From NCBI RefSeq assembly GCF_019744875.1, contig NZ_JAIETU010000002.1, forward strand, positions 744,001-808,000: 64,000 nucleotides of DNA, given 5' to 3'. The stretch comes from Hyphomicrobium sp. GTDB taxonomy: Bacteria > Pseudomonadota > Alphaproteobacteria > Rhizobiales > Hyphomicrobiaceae. A model generated the notes under the pieces. It worked only from the letters and a program-made list of their open reading frames with translations, was not told the origin of the DNA and did not search any database. Numbering within the stretch: the stretch's first letter is position 1; every line of letters starts with the position of its first letter. The position numbers were made by a program, and so were the translations under genes. This document shows positions 35,374 through 44,371 of the stretch, piece after piece.

Positions 35374-36711
35374 ATGACCGGTATCGTCATTGTCGGTGGC
35401 GGAGCCAGCGGCGTGCTGCTCGCGGCTCACCTTTTGAGAAAGCGACATCCCTCGCTGGCCGTCACGATCATCGAGCAGCGGGCGGAGCTCGGCGCGGGTG
35501 TCGCCTACGCGACGCAAGATCCGGATCACCTGCTCAATGTCCGCGCCGCGAACATGAGCGCGTTCTCGGACCAGCCCGAGCATTTCTTCCAATGGCTGCG
35601 GACGGACGCTCCCTCGTTCGGAGACGGCCTGCCCGAGGCATCGTCGTTCGCGCCCCGGCGCACGTATCGCGACTATCTGCAAAGCCTTCTCGCGCCGCAC
35701 CTCGCCGACGGGCGGCTTCGGCTCGTCAACGCGCGCGCGGTGGCGATCACCGAAACGTCGGATGGAGTCTCGGTCGCCTTCGAGGATGGCGCACATATCA
35801 TCGCAGACCACGCCGTCGTCGCGACGGGCAACGAAGGGCCGAAGCTGCCGCTCGCGCCGTGGCGCCATAACGGATGGAACAGTTCGCCCGTGCCGGATCT
35901 TCCGGCCGGCGCGCCAGTCGCGATCATCGGCACCGGCCTCACGATGGTCGACTGGGTGCTGACACTGCTGCACAGCGGTCATCGCGGCCCGATCGTCGCC
36001 ATCTCGACGCGAGGTCTCACACCGCACGCGCACCGGGCGATCTCGCCCGTGCCCCTCGACGCCGCCACCGTTCCGTTCGGGGAGCCGTTGAGCCGCACGA
36101 CGCGGTGGCTGCGCCGGTGGGCGGACCGTATCGAAGCCGAGAGTGGCGACTGGCGCAGCGCGATCGACGCCCTTCGCCCGCATACGCAGCGGCTCTGGCA
36201 AACCTTGCCGCTCGCGGCCAAGCGGCGCTTTCTGCGCCATGCGCGGCCGTGGTGGGATCAGCATCGTCACCGCATCGCGCCGCAAGCCGCCGAAAAGCTG
36301 GCGCACGCACGCCGCACCGGCCAGTTCCGCGTGATCGCGGGACGCGTGCAGGGGTTCGCAGAGCGGAACGGTGGCGTGGACATCATAGTCGCGACGCGCG
36401 GAACGCGGGAGCGTCCGACGGTCTTCGCGCGCGCGGTCTTCGAATGCCGGGGACGCGCAAGCAACGTGCACGACACGGACAACACATTGCTGCGCTCTCT
36501 CCTGGCTACCGGACAGGCGCGCTCCGACGCTCTCAATCTGGGGCTCGATGTCACCGGGGACTACGCCCTGATCGGCCAAAGCGGCGATCCATCGGGCAGG
36601 CTGCACGCCATCGGACCCGTCACGTCGGGCGTATTCTGGGAGGTGACGGCCGTTCCCGACATTCGCATCCAAGCTGCGAACCTCGCGCACAAATTTCTGC
36701 GCGTTGCATAG
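35374..36711 (+). CDS. FAD/NAD(P)-binding oxidoreductase-like protein (COG4529 type)
   Basis: A 445-aa cytoplasmic flavoprotein. The N-terminal Rossmann motif is GIVIVGGGASGVLLAAHLL, followed by IIEQRAELGAGVAYATQDPD and HLLNVRAANMSAFSDQPEHF, which is characteristic of this group. A second nucleotide-binding motif, VAIIGTGLTMVDWVLTLLHS, is near residue 185. The C-terminus carries ALIGQSGDPSGRLHAIGPVT, close to the FAD-binding end of related proteins. The reaction is unknown; relatives are annotated as hydroxyacylglutathione-unrelated FAD-dependent proteins. The ATG at 35374 is preferred to a TTG 12 nt upstream. The gene stands alone. Confidence 0.85.
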   Translation: MTGIVIVGGGASGVLLAAHLLRKRHPSLAVTIIEQRAELGAGVAYATQDPDHLLNVRAANMSAFSDQPEHFFQWLRTDAPSFGDGLPEASSFAPRRTYRDYLQSLLAPHLADGRLRLVNARAVAITETSDGVSVAFEDGAHIIADHAVVATGNEGPKLPLAPWRHNGWNSSPVPDLPAGAPVAIIGTGLTMVDWVLTLLHSGHRGPIVAISTRGLTPHAHRAISPVPLDAATVPFGEPLSRTTRWLRRWADRIEAESGDWRSAIDALRPHTQRLWQTLPLAAKRRFLRHARPWWDQHRHRIAPQAAEKLAHARRTGQFRVIAGRVQGFAERNGGVDIIVATRGTRERPTVFARAVFECRGRASNVHDTDNTLLRSLLATGQARSDALNLGLDVTGDYALIGQSGDPSGRLHAIGPVTSGVFWEVTAVPDIRIQAANLAHKFLRVA

Positions 36712-36761
36712 CCTGGGCGGACCGAGCGAGTTAACCGCTGCCGAATTGCTGGCCATCCGGC

Positions 36762-36780
36762 CGGCACGCGGTACGTGCCG
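36762..36780. terminator. Small hairpin in convergent gap
   Basis: Perfect 7-bp stem CGGCACG/CGTGCCG with a 5-nt loop in the 106-bp gap between the convergent FAD gene and the basic hypothetical gene. Termination is inferred from position. Confidence 0.3.
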
Positions 36781-36817
36781 ACCCAATCAGTTTGCCGATG
36801 GCACAACCGTTCGACTG

Positions 36818-37348
36818 TCAGGCCTTGCCGCGGTTGTCCTTCTTGGCTTGCGCATTTTTCGTCTGCTGAGAGACGCTGCCGATCTGGCTGCCTGGAATGA
36901 TCCGGCGCCGTTTGATGCTCGGATGAGACTTCATCCCGGCATTGGACGTTTGCTCTGCCACCTGGATCGGATGGAATTTTGCTGTGCGATGCAGCTCGAG
37001 AGCACGGCGCGCCGCGTCGACATGGGTTGTCTTCGCTTCGAGCTTCCTTACGCGCTCAAGCTCCTTGTTCACCCGCTTCAGCGCGCTGGCGATCGCCTGC
37101 TTGCGCTTGAGCGGCTGTTCGGTGTTGCCGGGGAAGCTCTTTCCGCGCGCTTCCGTTTTGCCGCGCCCTTCGCGCTGACGCTGGCGCACCCGCGTGCGCA
37201 GTTTCTCGCGTTCTTCGCGGAGCTGCCGCTGCAGACCCTGAAGGGCCTTGGCGTCATGGCCGTAAATTGCCGGATGGTGCGTGCTGTCGACAAGATCGAG
37301 CAGCTCTTTGCTCAGCACGCTGCGTTCCGTTGCACGTGACTGCGACAT
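36818..37348 (-). CDS. Basic hypothetical protein
   Basis: A 176-aa, strongly basic protein, function unknown. It starts MSQSRATERSVLSKELLDLV and has an N-terminal helical part (ALQGLQRQLREEREKLRTRV), a Lys/Arg-rich middle (QRQREGRGKTEARGKSFPG) and a second coiled coil (IASALKRVNKELERVRKLEA). The C-terminus is polar and basic. It is compatible with nucleic-acid binding, but no domain supports that. The ATG at 37346-37348 has GGAGG 9 nt upstream. It lies 140 bp downstream of the EAL-CBS-GGDEF gene on the same strand, with no sign of functional linkage. Confidence 0.7.
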   Translation of the reverse strand: MSQSRATERSVLSKELLDLVDSTHHPAIYGHDAKALQGLQRQLREEREKLRTRVRQRQREGRGKTEARGKSFPGNTEQPLKRKQAIASALKRVNKELERVRKLEAKTTHVDAARRALELHRTAKFHPIQVAEQTSNAGMKSHPSIKRRRIIPGSQIGSVSQQTKNAQAKKDNRGKA

Positions 37349-37488
37349 TGGCAGATCCTCCGTTGACCCATGCGTTGCGTTGAGGTTGCAACAAAGTAGA
37401 TGGTGCTGCGGATGCAATCGGCAACGGGGTGGCCGGTCGGAGGGGCGTGCTTTCGCTAAGAAATTCGGGGCCAGGCCCACGCCTGCGG

Positions 37489-39321
37489 TCAGGCGACCTC
37501 GCTGATCACGTCGACTTTTTGAGTTTCACTGCGGTCAGGCGGCGGCATCGTTCCGGCGCTGAAGCATGTCGGGCTTCGTTTGGCCGCCATTTTGAGCCCC
37601 GAAAGCTCATGGGCGATGTCGTCCGTCGTCACCGGCTGCCCCTCTGCAGGAAGCATGAGCAGAGCGATCGAGCACGAGAGCAGCGGAAACTGCGCGACGA
37701 CGCCGTCGCGCCCAGCGCATTCGATGTAGCCGCTCTGACGGTGACTGGCCGAGTAAAGGCTCTCGGCATCGGCGGAAAAACGCGCGCACACGGCTCGCAA
37801 CCTTTGCGCAAATTCACCGACTTCGCCCGACAGCCCTACGAAGAAGTCGTCGCCGCCGATATGGCCCACGAAGGCATCGTCGCGACCGAACTCGGCGCGC
37901 AGGATTTCCGCGAACATGATGATCGCGCGGTCGCCGACATGGAAGCCATAGACGTCATTGAATGGCTTGAAGTTGTTGAAGTCCAGGTAGGCGAATGCGT
38001 GATCGCGGCCGCGGTTCTCGGTGCCGCGGCCAATGTGGCCGATGATTGCGTCATTGGCCGGCAGGTGCGTGAGCGGGTTCTGGTTCTGCGCCGCGCGCAA
38101 GCGGATCGAGCCCGCCAGCGTCAGCAGCGCCGTGGCGGGAACGAAACCGAAGTAGCGCGCGTCCTTGGTGACGATCACGCCTTCCTCGATCGACTGCACA
38201 CACCGTTCGATCAGATGCGCGGCAGAAATACCGTGATCGACCACCGGCAAGCGCGTGACGAAGTCCGCCAACGGCTTCCGGAAGGCAGCATTCTTCAATA
38301 GATCCCGGCCGAACGGAGCCTGCACCAGGAACCGCAGATCGCGCTCGCGCACGACTCCAATGGGCGTCGACCGCGCGTCCACGACGGGCAAGAACGTGCA
38401 GTCCGGATGCCCCAGGAAATATTCGACGACTTGGTCAAGCCGCGTGTCGCCCGAAAAGGCCTCGAGCGCGACGACGATGCCCTCGTCATCGAGCGTTCTG
38501 GTGCCGCGTTGCGACTTCCGACGGTCTGAATTGTCGGCGACGGCGGGGTACATCTGCTTCAGGTCCGCCGCGTCCACCGAAGGACGGGCGATGAAGTATC
38601 CCTGCACGAGATCGCATCCGCAGTCGCGGCACGCATGCAGCTCGCCTGCCCGCTCGACGCCTTCGGCGACCACCTGGGTGCCGAATGTGTGCGCGAGCTC
38701 GACCAGTCGTGACAAGAATGCGCGCTTGCGTGCGTCGCGGTCGATGTCGCTGATGAAGAAGCGGTCGATTTTTACGTAGTCGGGCTGCAACTCGTAGAGG
38801 GTCTGCAGGCCGGAATGTCCGGTGCCGAAATCGTCGATCGCAATCCGGAATCCGAGACTGCGCAATTTTGCGACGCCGCTGATCAGCCCCGCCCGGTATG
38901 GCGCATCGCCGCCTTCGGTGATCTCGATACTGATATCGAATGGCGTGAGGCGTCCGGCCCGCAATCCGTCCATCATCGCCGGCAGCATCTCATCGATTTG
39001 AGCCGCGCGCTTGCGATCGAGATTGACGAAAAGCAGGGCGTCGACGCCGGCTTTCTGCGAAAGCTTCAGGGCAGATCGCGTAAACAGCAACGCATCCACC
39101 TCAGCGCGCACGCCGAGACGATCCGCGAACGCAAAGAACTCCGGGATGGACGAAAATCCGAGGGCTTCGGTGTTCCTCACCAGCGTCTCGAACCCGTGCG
39201 CGTTGCCGCTGCGCAAATCGGTGATGGGTTGCAACGCCGTCTGAATGACCTGTTCGACGCGCTCGAGAAAGATGAACTTGCCATCACTCGCTTGCAGCAA
39301 CGGCACTGACGTCCCGAACAT
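37489..39321 (-). CDS. EAL-CBS-GGDEF c-di-GMP signalling protein
   Basis: A cytoplasmic 610-aa protein with domain order EAL (about 20-260), tandem CBS pair (about 280-395), GGDEF (about 420-575). EAL residues look competent: E45 in FETLVR, Asn in FVNLD, EITEG, DDFGTGHSGL, VKIDRFF, EGVER and QGYF. The CBS segment, for example LPVVDARSTPIGVVRERDL, probably senses adenine nucleotides or another ligand. The cyclase motif is GGDDF at 489-493, an active variant; the residues five before it read RDDA, so the canonical RxxD inhibitory site is not evident. It could synthesise, degrade or sense c-di-GMP. There is no membrane segment and no receiver domain. The ATG is at 39319-39321. Confidence 0.9.
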   Translation of the reverse strand: MFGTSVPLLQASDGKFIFLERVEQVIQTALQPITDLRSGNAHGFETLVRNTEALGFSSIPEFFAFADRLGVRAEVDALLFTRSALKLSQKAGVDALLFVNLDRKRAAQIDEMLPAMMDGLRAGRLTPFDISIEITEGGDAPYRAGLISGVAKLRSLGFRIAIDDFGTGHSGLQTLYELQPDYVKIDRFFISDIDRDARKRAFLSRLVELAHTFGTQVVAEGVERAGELHACRDCGCDLVQGYFIARPSVDAADLKQMYPAVADNSDRRKSQRGTRTLDDEGIVVALEAFSGDTRLDQVVEYFLGHPDCTFLPVVDARSTPIGVVRERDLRFLVQAPFGRDLLKNAAFRKPLADFVTRLPVVDHGISAAHLIERCVQSIEEGVIVTKDARYFGFVPATALLTLAGSIRLRAAQNQNPLTHLPANDAIIGHIGRGTENRGRDHAFAYLDFNNFKPFNDVYGFHVGDRAIIMFAEILRAEFGRDDAFVGHIGGDDFFVGLSGEVGEFAQRLRAVCARFSADAESLYSASHRQSGYIECAGRDGVVAQFPLLSCSIALLMLPAEGQPVTTDDIAHELSGLKMAAKRSPTCFSAGTMPPPDRSETQKVDVISEVA

Positions 39322-39483
39322 TTTTTACCCCGTGGTCCCTCGTCTCTTCCTTAGCAAGCGGGGGTGAAGCCGCGCTTAAGCGGTCCGTCATGAGATTGTC
39401 ACACACGCAATGTGCCCACCTGCGCGGCGCTCATTTGGGATCTGGAACAGGGGGGTGCCCGGACTTTTCTCGCCTGAGCCAGC

Positions 39484-39512
39484 TTGTCTTTCCGGGCTTT
39501 TGCGGCTAGACA
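39484..39512 (+). promoter_or_regulatory. Candidate promoter of the rpsB cluster
   Basis: TTGTCT (39484-39489) and TAGACA (39507-39512) with a 17-bp spacer, 145 nt before the rpsB ATG, in the 335-bp gap that separates rpsB from the divergent EAL gene. The gap holds no other gene. Confidence 0.4.
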
Positions 39513-39656
39513 CCCCCTCATCTCACACGCGCACCTCATGCGCCCGCGGATTAAAAGCCCCGCAGGTCGCTCCGGTGGATGAGCTAAGCCCCTCAAAGGC
39601 CTCGCTTTTCTTCTCAAGGTGCGCGGAGGATCAACCGGAAAAGGAAACTTGCGCAC

Positions 39657-40649
39657 ATGACAGCGCCGCAATTCAACATGCGTCAGCTCCTGGAAGCTGG
39701 CGTTCACTTCGGCCACCAGTCCCATCGCTGGAACCCCAAGATGGCGCCCTTCATCTACGGCGCCCGCAACAACATCCACATTCTCGACCTGACCCAGACC
39801 GTGCCGATGCTGCATCAGGCGCTGAACAAGGTCTCGGACACGGTCGCATCGGGCGGCCGCGTGCTGTTCGTCGCCACCAAGCGCCAGGCCTCGGATTCGA
39901 TCGCGGAAGCCGCCAAGAAGTCGGCCCAGTACTTCATCAACCATCGTTGGCTCGGCGGCACGCTGACCAACTGGAAGACGATCTCGACGTCGATCCGCCG
40001 TCTGCGCCAACTCGACGACATCCTTGCCGACCCGCAGGGCCGCACGAAGAAGGAAATCCTCAACATCCAGCGCGAGCGCGACAAGCTCAACCAGGCGCTC
40101 GGCGGCATCAAGGACATGGGCGGCGTGCCGGACCTGCTGTTCGTGATCGACACGAACAAGGAAGGCATCGCGATCAAGGAAGCCCGCAAGCTTGGCATCC
40201 CGATCGTCGCCATCGTCGACACGAACTGCGATCCGGACGGCATCGACTTCCCGGTTCCGGGCAATGACGACGCCGGCCGCGCCATCACGCTCTACTGCGA
40301 TCTCATCGCGCGCGCCGCACTCGACGGCCTCGAGCGCGGCCAGGGTTCGTCGGGCATCGACGTCGGCGCATCGGTTGCACCGCCCGCCGAAGCGCTGCCG
40401 GACACCACCACCTTCAAGGGCATCGACGCCGCACGTGGCGAAGCCGACGACCTCAAGCGCATCTCCGGCATCTCGCCGAAGCTTGAGCAGAAGCTCAACG
40501 ACGCCGGCGTGTTCCACTTCTGGCAGATCGCCGATCTCGACGCCGACAACCTCAGCGCTCTCGACCGCAAGCTGAAGCTCAACGGTCAGATCGCACAGGA
40601 CGGCTGGGTGGCGCAGGCCAGGAAGCTGGTCGAAGCGTCGTCCGTTTAA
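39657..40649 (+). CDS. rpsB: 30S ribosomal protein S2 with C-terminal HhH-like extension
   Basis: S2 is a late-binding protein of the small ribosomal subunit, needed to load S1. The N-terminal ~225 residues are standard ([71 protein letters not shown]). Typical S2 is ~240-260 aa; this one is 330. Residues ~265-325 form an extra domain, [16 protein letters not shown] and [19 protein letters not shown], which resembles a helix-hairpin-helix module found also on some alphaproteobacterial S2 and L21 proteins. The ATG at 39657 has AAGGAA upstream. It is the first gene of the cluster leading to tsf. Confidence 0.97.
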   Translation: MTAPQFNMRQLLEAGVHFGHQSHRWNPKMAPFIYGARNNIHILDLTQTVPMLHQALNKVSDTVASGGRVLFVATKRQASDSIAEAAKKSAQYFINHRWLGGTLTNWKTISTSIRRLRQLDDILADPQGRTKKEILNIQRERDKLNQALGGIKDMGGVPDLLFVIDTNKEGIAIKEARKLGIPIVAIVDTNCDPDGIDFPVPGNDDAGRAITLYCDLIARAALDGLERGQGSSGIDVGASVAPPAEALPDTTTFKGIDAARGEADDLKRISGISPKLEQKLNDAGVFHFWQIADLDADNLSALDRKLKLNGQIAQDGWVAQARKLVEASSV

Positions 40650-40658
40650 GGATCCGGT

Positions 40659-40763
40659 GGCGGGCCAGCGGCCCGCCTCCTCCGCTTTCTGGACACGCGA
40701 GCCGGATTTCCGGCTCGCCTGCAATTCAAGCGCGATCGATCTCGACGTAGCTTCGATCGCGCT
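40659..40763 (+). terminator. Three consecutive inverted repeats between rpsB and tsf
   Basis: Hairpin A, 40659-40677: GGCGGGCC/GGCCCGCC, 3-nt loop. Hairpin B, 40697-40718: GCGAGCCGGA/TCCGGCTCGC, 2-nt loop. Hairpin C, 40729-40763: AGCGCGATCGA/TCGATCGCGCT, 13-nt loop. All are perfect. A starts 9 bp after the rpsB stop and could be a partial terminator, as known between rpsB and tsf in E. coli; C may be an operator or RNA structure. Confidence 0.5.
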
Positions 40764-40923
40764 CCGATCCGATCACACCGGCACTGATGCTCTGGCCCGC
40801 CGGGCGCAAAGCAATCATCCGGTTTCGGACTTGATGAGACCGATTTTCACGCCCCGGACCGATAGGGTCCGAAGCGATCACGGTTCGCCACGCGTTATTC
40901 GCCAACGCGCGAAAGGAGCACAC

Positions 40924-41874
40924 ATGAGCACGATTTCCGCCGCAGCCGTCAAAGAGCTGCGCGACAAGACCGGCGCCGGTATGATGGATTGCAAGCAGGC
41001 GCTGACAGAGACCAACGGCGACATGGAAGCCGCAATCGACCTGCTGCGCAAGAAGGGCCTCTCGAAGGCCGCCAAGAAGTCGGATCGCGTCGCGGCCCAG
41101 GGCCTCATCGGCGTGATCTCGAAGGTCAAGTCGGGCGCCGTCGTCGAGGTCAACTCGGAGACCGACTTCGTGGCGCGCAACCCGCAGTTCCAGGAACTCG
41201 TCCAGACCATCACCTCGCTGGCCCCGGCCGCGAACGGCAACCTCGCCAATCTGCTCGAGGCCAAGTATCCAGGCGGCGAGAGCACCGTCGACCACCAGAT
41301 CAAGGACGCCATCGCCACCATCGGTGAGAACATGGCGCTCCGCCGCACGGCGTCGCTCTCCGTCAAGGAAGGCGTGGTCGCCGACTACGTGCACAACAAG
41401 GCCGCAGACGGCCTCGGCAAGATCGGCGTTCTGATCGCGCTCGAAAGCGCGGGCGACTCGGATTCGCTGATGGCGCTCGGCCGTCAGCTCGCCATGCACA
41501 TCGCGGCCGCCAACCCGCAGGTCGTCAACGTCGAGGACCTCTCGAAGGACGCCCTCGACCGCGAGCGCGCCATCTATCTCGAGCAGGCCAAGGCCGAGCC
41601 GAAGAACGCCGGCAAGTCGGACGAGATCCTGCTCAAGGCCGGCGAAGGCCGCCTGCAGAAGGAGTTCGTCAGCCAGGCCGTGCTGCTGAAGCAGGTGTTC
41701 GTCATCGACGGCAAGGCATCGGTGGCCGAAATTCTGAAGCAGGCCGAGAAGACCGTCGGAGCCCCGGTCAAGGTCTCGGCATTCGTTCGCTATCAGCTCG
41801 GCGAGGGCATCGAGAAGAAGGAAGAGGACTTCGCCGCCGAGGTGGCCAAGTCCATCGAAGCCGCGCAAAAGTAA
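40924..41874 (+). CDS. tsf: Translation elongation factor Ts
   Basis: EF-Ts exchanges GDP for GTP on EF-Tu. The protein is 316 aa. The N-terminal UBA-like signature is VKELRDKTGAGMMDCKQALT, followed by the core LRKKGLSKAAKKSDRVAAQG and GAVVEVNSETDFVARN, with the TDFV contact motif. The rest is the coiled-coil and dimerisation region. The ATG at 40924 has a strong AAGGAG upstream; the 274 bp between rpsB and tsf carries three hairpins. A perfect intrinsic terminator follows after about 16 bp. Confidence 0.97.
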   Translation: MSTISAAAVKELRDKTGAGMMDCKQALTETNGDMEAAIDLLRKKGLSKAAKKSDRVAAQGLIGVISKVKSGAVVEVNSETDFVARNPQFQELVQTITSLAPAANGNLANLLEAKYPGGESTVDHQIKDAIATIGENMALRRTASLSVKEGVVADYVHNKAADGLGKIGVLIALESAGDSDSLMALGRQLAMHIAAANPQVVNVEDLSKDALDRERAIYLEQAKAEPKNAGKSDEILLKAGEGRLQKEFVSQAVLLKQVFVIDGKASVAEILKQAEKTVGAPVKVSAFVRYQLGEGIEKKEEDFAAEVAKSIEAAQK

Positions 41875-41890
41875 GCAACGCACTCGGAGA

Positions 41891-41919
41891 AAAGCCGGCG
41901 ATTGCGCCGGCTTTTTTTT
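41891..41919 (+). terminator. Intrinsic terminator after tsf
   Basis: Perfect 10-bp stem AAAGCCGGCG/CGCCGGCTTT with a 4-nt loop, running into a T8 tract. It is the clearest intrinsic terminator in the window. Confidence 0.93.
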
Positions 41920-41979
41920 GCCAGCCCAGCGCAAGCGGGGCAGTATGGCCACAACAATGCAGATGGCGCGGAGGGCCGA

Positions 41980-42708
41980 ATGACGGCGGAAGGTGGATCG
42001 CTCAAGTACAAGCGGCTGCTGGTCAAGCTCTCGGGCGAAGCGCTGATGGGGAAGGCCGGCTACGGCCTCGACACCTCGGTCGTCGACCGGCTCGCGACCG
42101 AGCTCGCTGAGGCGCGCGCGGCAGGCTGTGCGCTTTCGGTGGTGGTTGGCGGGGGCAACATCTTCCGCGGGCTCCAGGGCGCCGCGAAGGGCATGGACCG
42201 CGCCACGGCCGACTACATGGGCATGCTGGCGACGGTCATGAACGCGCTTGCGCTGCAAAGCGCGCTCGAAGCCGCCAAAGCGCCGGCGCGGGTGCTTTCG
42301 GCCATTCCGATGCCGACCGTGTGCGAGCCCTACGTGCGCCACCGCGCGCTCTATCACATCGAGCGCGAGCGGATCGTCATCTTCGCGGCTGGCACGGGAA
42401 ATCCCTTCTTCACGACGGACACGGCGGCCACGCTGCGCGCCATCGAGATGGGGTGCGATGCGGTTGCGAAGGCGACGCAGGTCGACGGCGTCTATTCCTC
42501 CGACCCCAAGAAGGACCCGAACGCGACGCGGTTCGATACGCTCACCTATTCCGAGGTGCTGGCACGCGACCTGCGCGTCATGGACGGCGCCGCAATCGCG
42601 CTTGCCCGGGACAATCATCTTCCGGTAATTGTTTTTTCCATCGATGGCCCCGGCAATCTGATCAACGTGGTGCGCGGCAGCGCGCGCGCGACCGTGATCC
42701 ACGACTGA
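41980..42708 (+). CDS. pyrH: Uridylate kinase
   Basis: Bacterial UMP kinase of the amino-acid-kinase fold: UMP + ATP to UDP, activated by GTP and inhibited by UTP. The protein is 242 aa. Motifs are [69 protein letters not shown] and [19 protein letters not shown]. The ATG at 41980 ([14 protein letters not shown]) follows GGAGGGCCGA. It lies beyond the tsf terminator, so it is probably expressed from its own promoter or by read-through, and leads the block running to frr. Confidence 0.97.
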   Translation: MTAEGGSLKYKRLLVKLSGEALMGKAGYGLDTSVVDRLATELAEARAAGCALSVVVGGGNIFRGLQGAAKGMDRATADYMGMLATVMNALALQSALEAAKAPARVLSAIPMPTVCEPYVRHRALYHIERERIVIFAAGTGNPFFTTDTAATLRAIEMGCDAVAKATQVDGVYSSDPKKDPNATRFDTLTYSEVLARDLRVMDGAAIALARDNHLPVIVFSIDGPGNLINVVRGSARATVIHD

Positions 42709-42856
42709 GAGCTTTGATGGCCCCACACGGCCCACCCGGGAGGTTTCCTTCCGGGGCCTGCCCAGCGCGACGCCCACTGGCGCGACGCGCGCATCCACCC
42801 AGAATTGCCGGCGAAGCACCAAGGTTGCCGGTCGAGACAAGAAGGAGACTGCCCCC

Positions 42857-43420
42857 GTGTCGCTAACGAGCTTCGATCCCAAGGAAATCGAACAGCGGAT
42901 GCGCGCCTCGCTCGAAGCGCTCAAGCGCGAGTTGCAGGGCCTGCGCACGGGCCGCGCCAGCGCACATCTGCTCGATACCGTCCAGGTCAACGTGTACGGC
43001 TCGCGGATGCCGATCAACCAGGTGGCCACGGTGACCGTGCCGGAGCCGCGCATGATCTCCGTGCAGGTCTGGGACAAGGGCAACGTCCAGTCGGTCGACA
43101 AGGCCATCCGGGAGGCCAATCTGGGCGTCAACCCGGTGGTGGACGGCACGATGATCCGCCTGCCGATCCCCGCGCCCACCGCCGAGCGGCGCCAGGAGCT
43201 GGCCAAGCAGGCCCATAAGTATGCCGAGGCCCATCGCGTGGCCGTCCGCAACGTCCGCCGCGAGGGCATGGACCTGCTCAAGAAACTCGAAAAAGACGGA
43301 AAGATGGGCGAAGACGACCATCGCGCGAACTCGACCAAGGTGCAGGAGCTGACCGACAAGCTCATCAAGGAAATCGACCAGACCCTGCAGGCGAAAGAGG
43401 CCGAGATTCACAAGGTCTGA
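42857..43420 (+). CDS. frr: Ribosome recycling factor
   Basis: RRF splits post-termination ribosomes together with EF-G. The protein is 187 aa, normal. Conserved sequence includes ALKRELQGLRTGRASAHLLD, YGSRMPINQVATVTVPEPRM, RLPIPAPTAERRQELAKQAH and the C-terminal GKMGEDDHRANSTKVQELTD. It begins with GTG at 42857, with AAGGAG 10 nt upstream. It is separated from pyrH by 148 bp with no gene. Confidence 0.97.
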   Translation: MSLTSFDPKEIEQRMRASLEALKRELQGLRTGRASAHLLDTVQVNVYGSRMPINQVATVTVPEPRMISVQVWDKGNVQSVDKAIREANLGVNPVVDGTMIRLPIPAPTAERRQELAKQAHKYAEAHRVAVRNVRREGMDLLKKLEKDGKMGEDDHRANSTKVQELTDKLIKEIDQTLQAKEAEIHKV

Positions 43421-43601
43421 GCCTTCACCGTCTCGAAACGCGTGACTTGCCGGTGGATTAAGGCTCTAATTGTGCACGTTCTTTTCTTCGCGAAGTGCTA
43501 GGGTGATCAACCACCTGATGCGTCACGACCCTCCCCGAGGGAAGTGGCCGGTACCCGCGACGCCGCTCGAGATCTCAATCGCAACAACACGCGAAAGCCC
43601 C

Positions 43602-44360
43602 GTGGCAGACAGATCGCAATCCTCCGAGGGCACGTCAGGTGCGGTGATCATGCCGCGTCATGTCGCCATCATCATGGACGGAAACGGCCGCTGGGCGGCG
43701 GAGCGCGGACTGCCGCGCACGCTGGGCCATCGCTCGGGCGTCGATGCGGTGCGGCGCACGGTGCAGGCCGCAATCGATCTCAAGATCCCCTACATCACGC
43801 TCTACAGCTTCTCCTCTGAGAACTGGTCGCGGCCGCAGGGCGAGATCGACGACCTGATGGGCCTGATGAAGCGCTTCATTCGCTGCGATCTGGCCGAGCT
43901 GCACCAGAACAACGTGCGCGTGATGGTGATCGGCGAGCGCGACAACATCGATGCCGAGATGCGCGCGCTGATCGACGAAGCATGCGAGCTGACGCGACAG
44001 AACACGCGCCTCACGCTCGTGATCGCCTTCAATTACGGCGCACGCGGAGAAATCACGCGCGCGGCGCGCCGGATAGCCGAGGATGTTGCTGCGGGGCGTC
44101 TCGCGCCCACCGACATCACCAGCGAGCACTTGTCTGACGCGCTCGATACCGGGGGCGTGCCGGATCCCGAACTTCTGATCCGCACCAGCGGCGAGCGCCG
44201 GCTCTCGAACTTCCTGCTCTGGCAATGCGCCTATACCGAATTCGTCTTTCTCGACGCATACTGGCCGGACTTCGGCCGCGAGCTCCTGCTCGAGGCGATC
44301 ACGCAGTACCGGGCGCGTGAGCGCCGGTTCGGCGGATTGGCGCGCCGGTCCACGGCCTAG
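43602..44360 (+). CDS. uppS: Undecaprenyl (polyprenyl) diphosphate synthase
   Basis: A cis-prenyltransferase that builds the C55 carrier lipid for peptidoglycan and lipopolysaccharide synthesis. About 252 aa. The catalytic P-loop is [17 protein letters not shown], followed by [39 protein letters not shown], and the C-terminal [20 protein letters not shown] and [15 protein letters not shown]. The start is uncertain: GTG 43602 (MADRSQSS), ATG 43650 (MPRHVAII) or ATG 43518. The core is complete in all cases. It lies 11 bp before cdsA and is probably cotranscribed. Confidence 0.95.
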   Translation: MADRSQSSEGTSGAVIMPRHVAIIMDGNGRWAAERGLPRTLGHRSGVDAVRRTVQAAIDLKIPYITLYSFSSENWSRPQGEIDDLMGLMKRFIRCDLAELHQNNVRVMVIGERDNIDAEMRALIDEACELTRQNTRLTLVIAFNYGARGEITRAARRIAEDVAAGRLAPTDITSEHLSDALDTGGVPDPELLIRTSGERRLSNFLLWQCAYTEFVFLDAYWPDFGRELLLEAITQYRARERRFGGLARRSTA

Positions 44361-44371
44361 GATCGCCTCCG

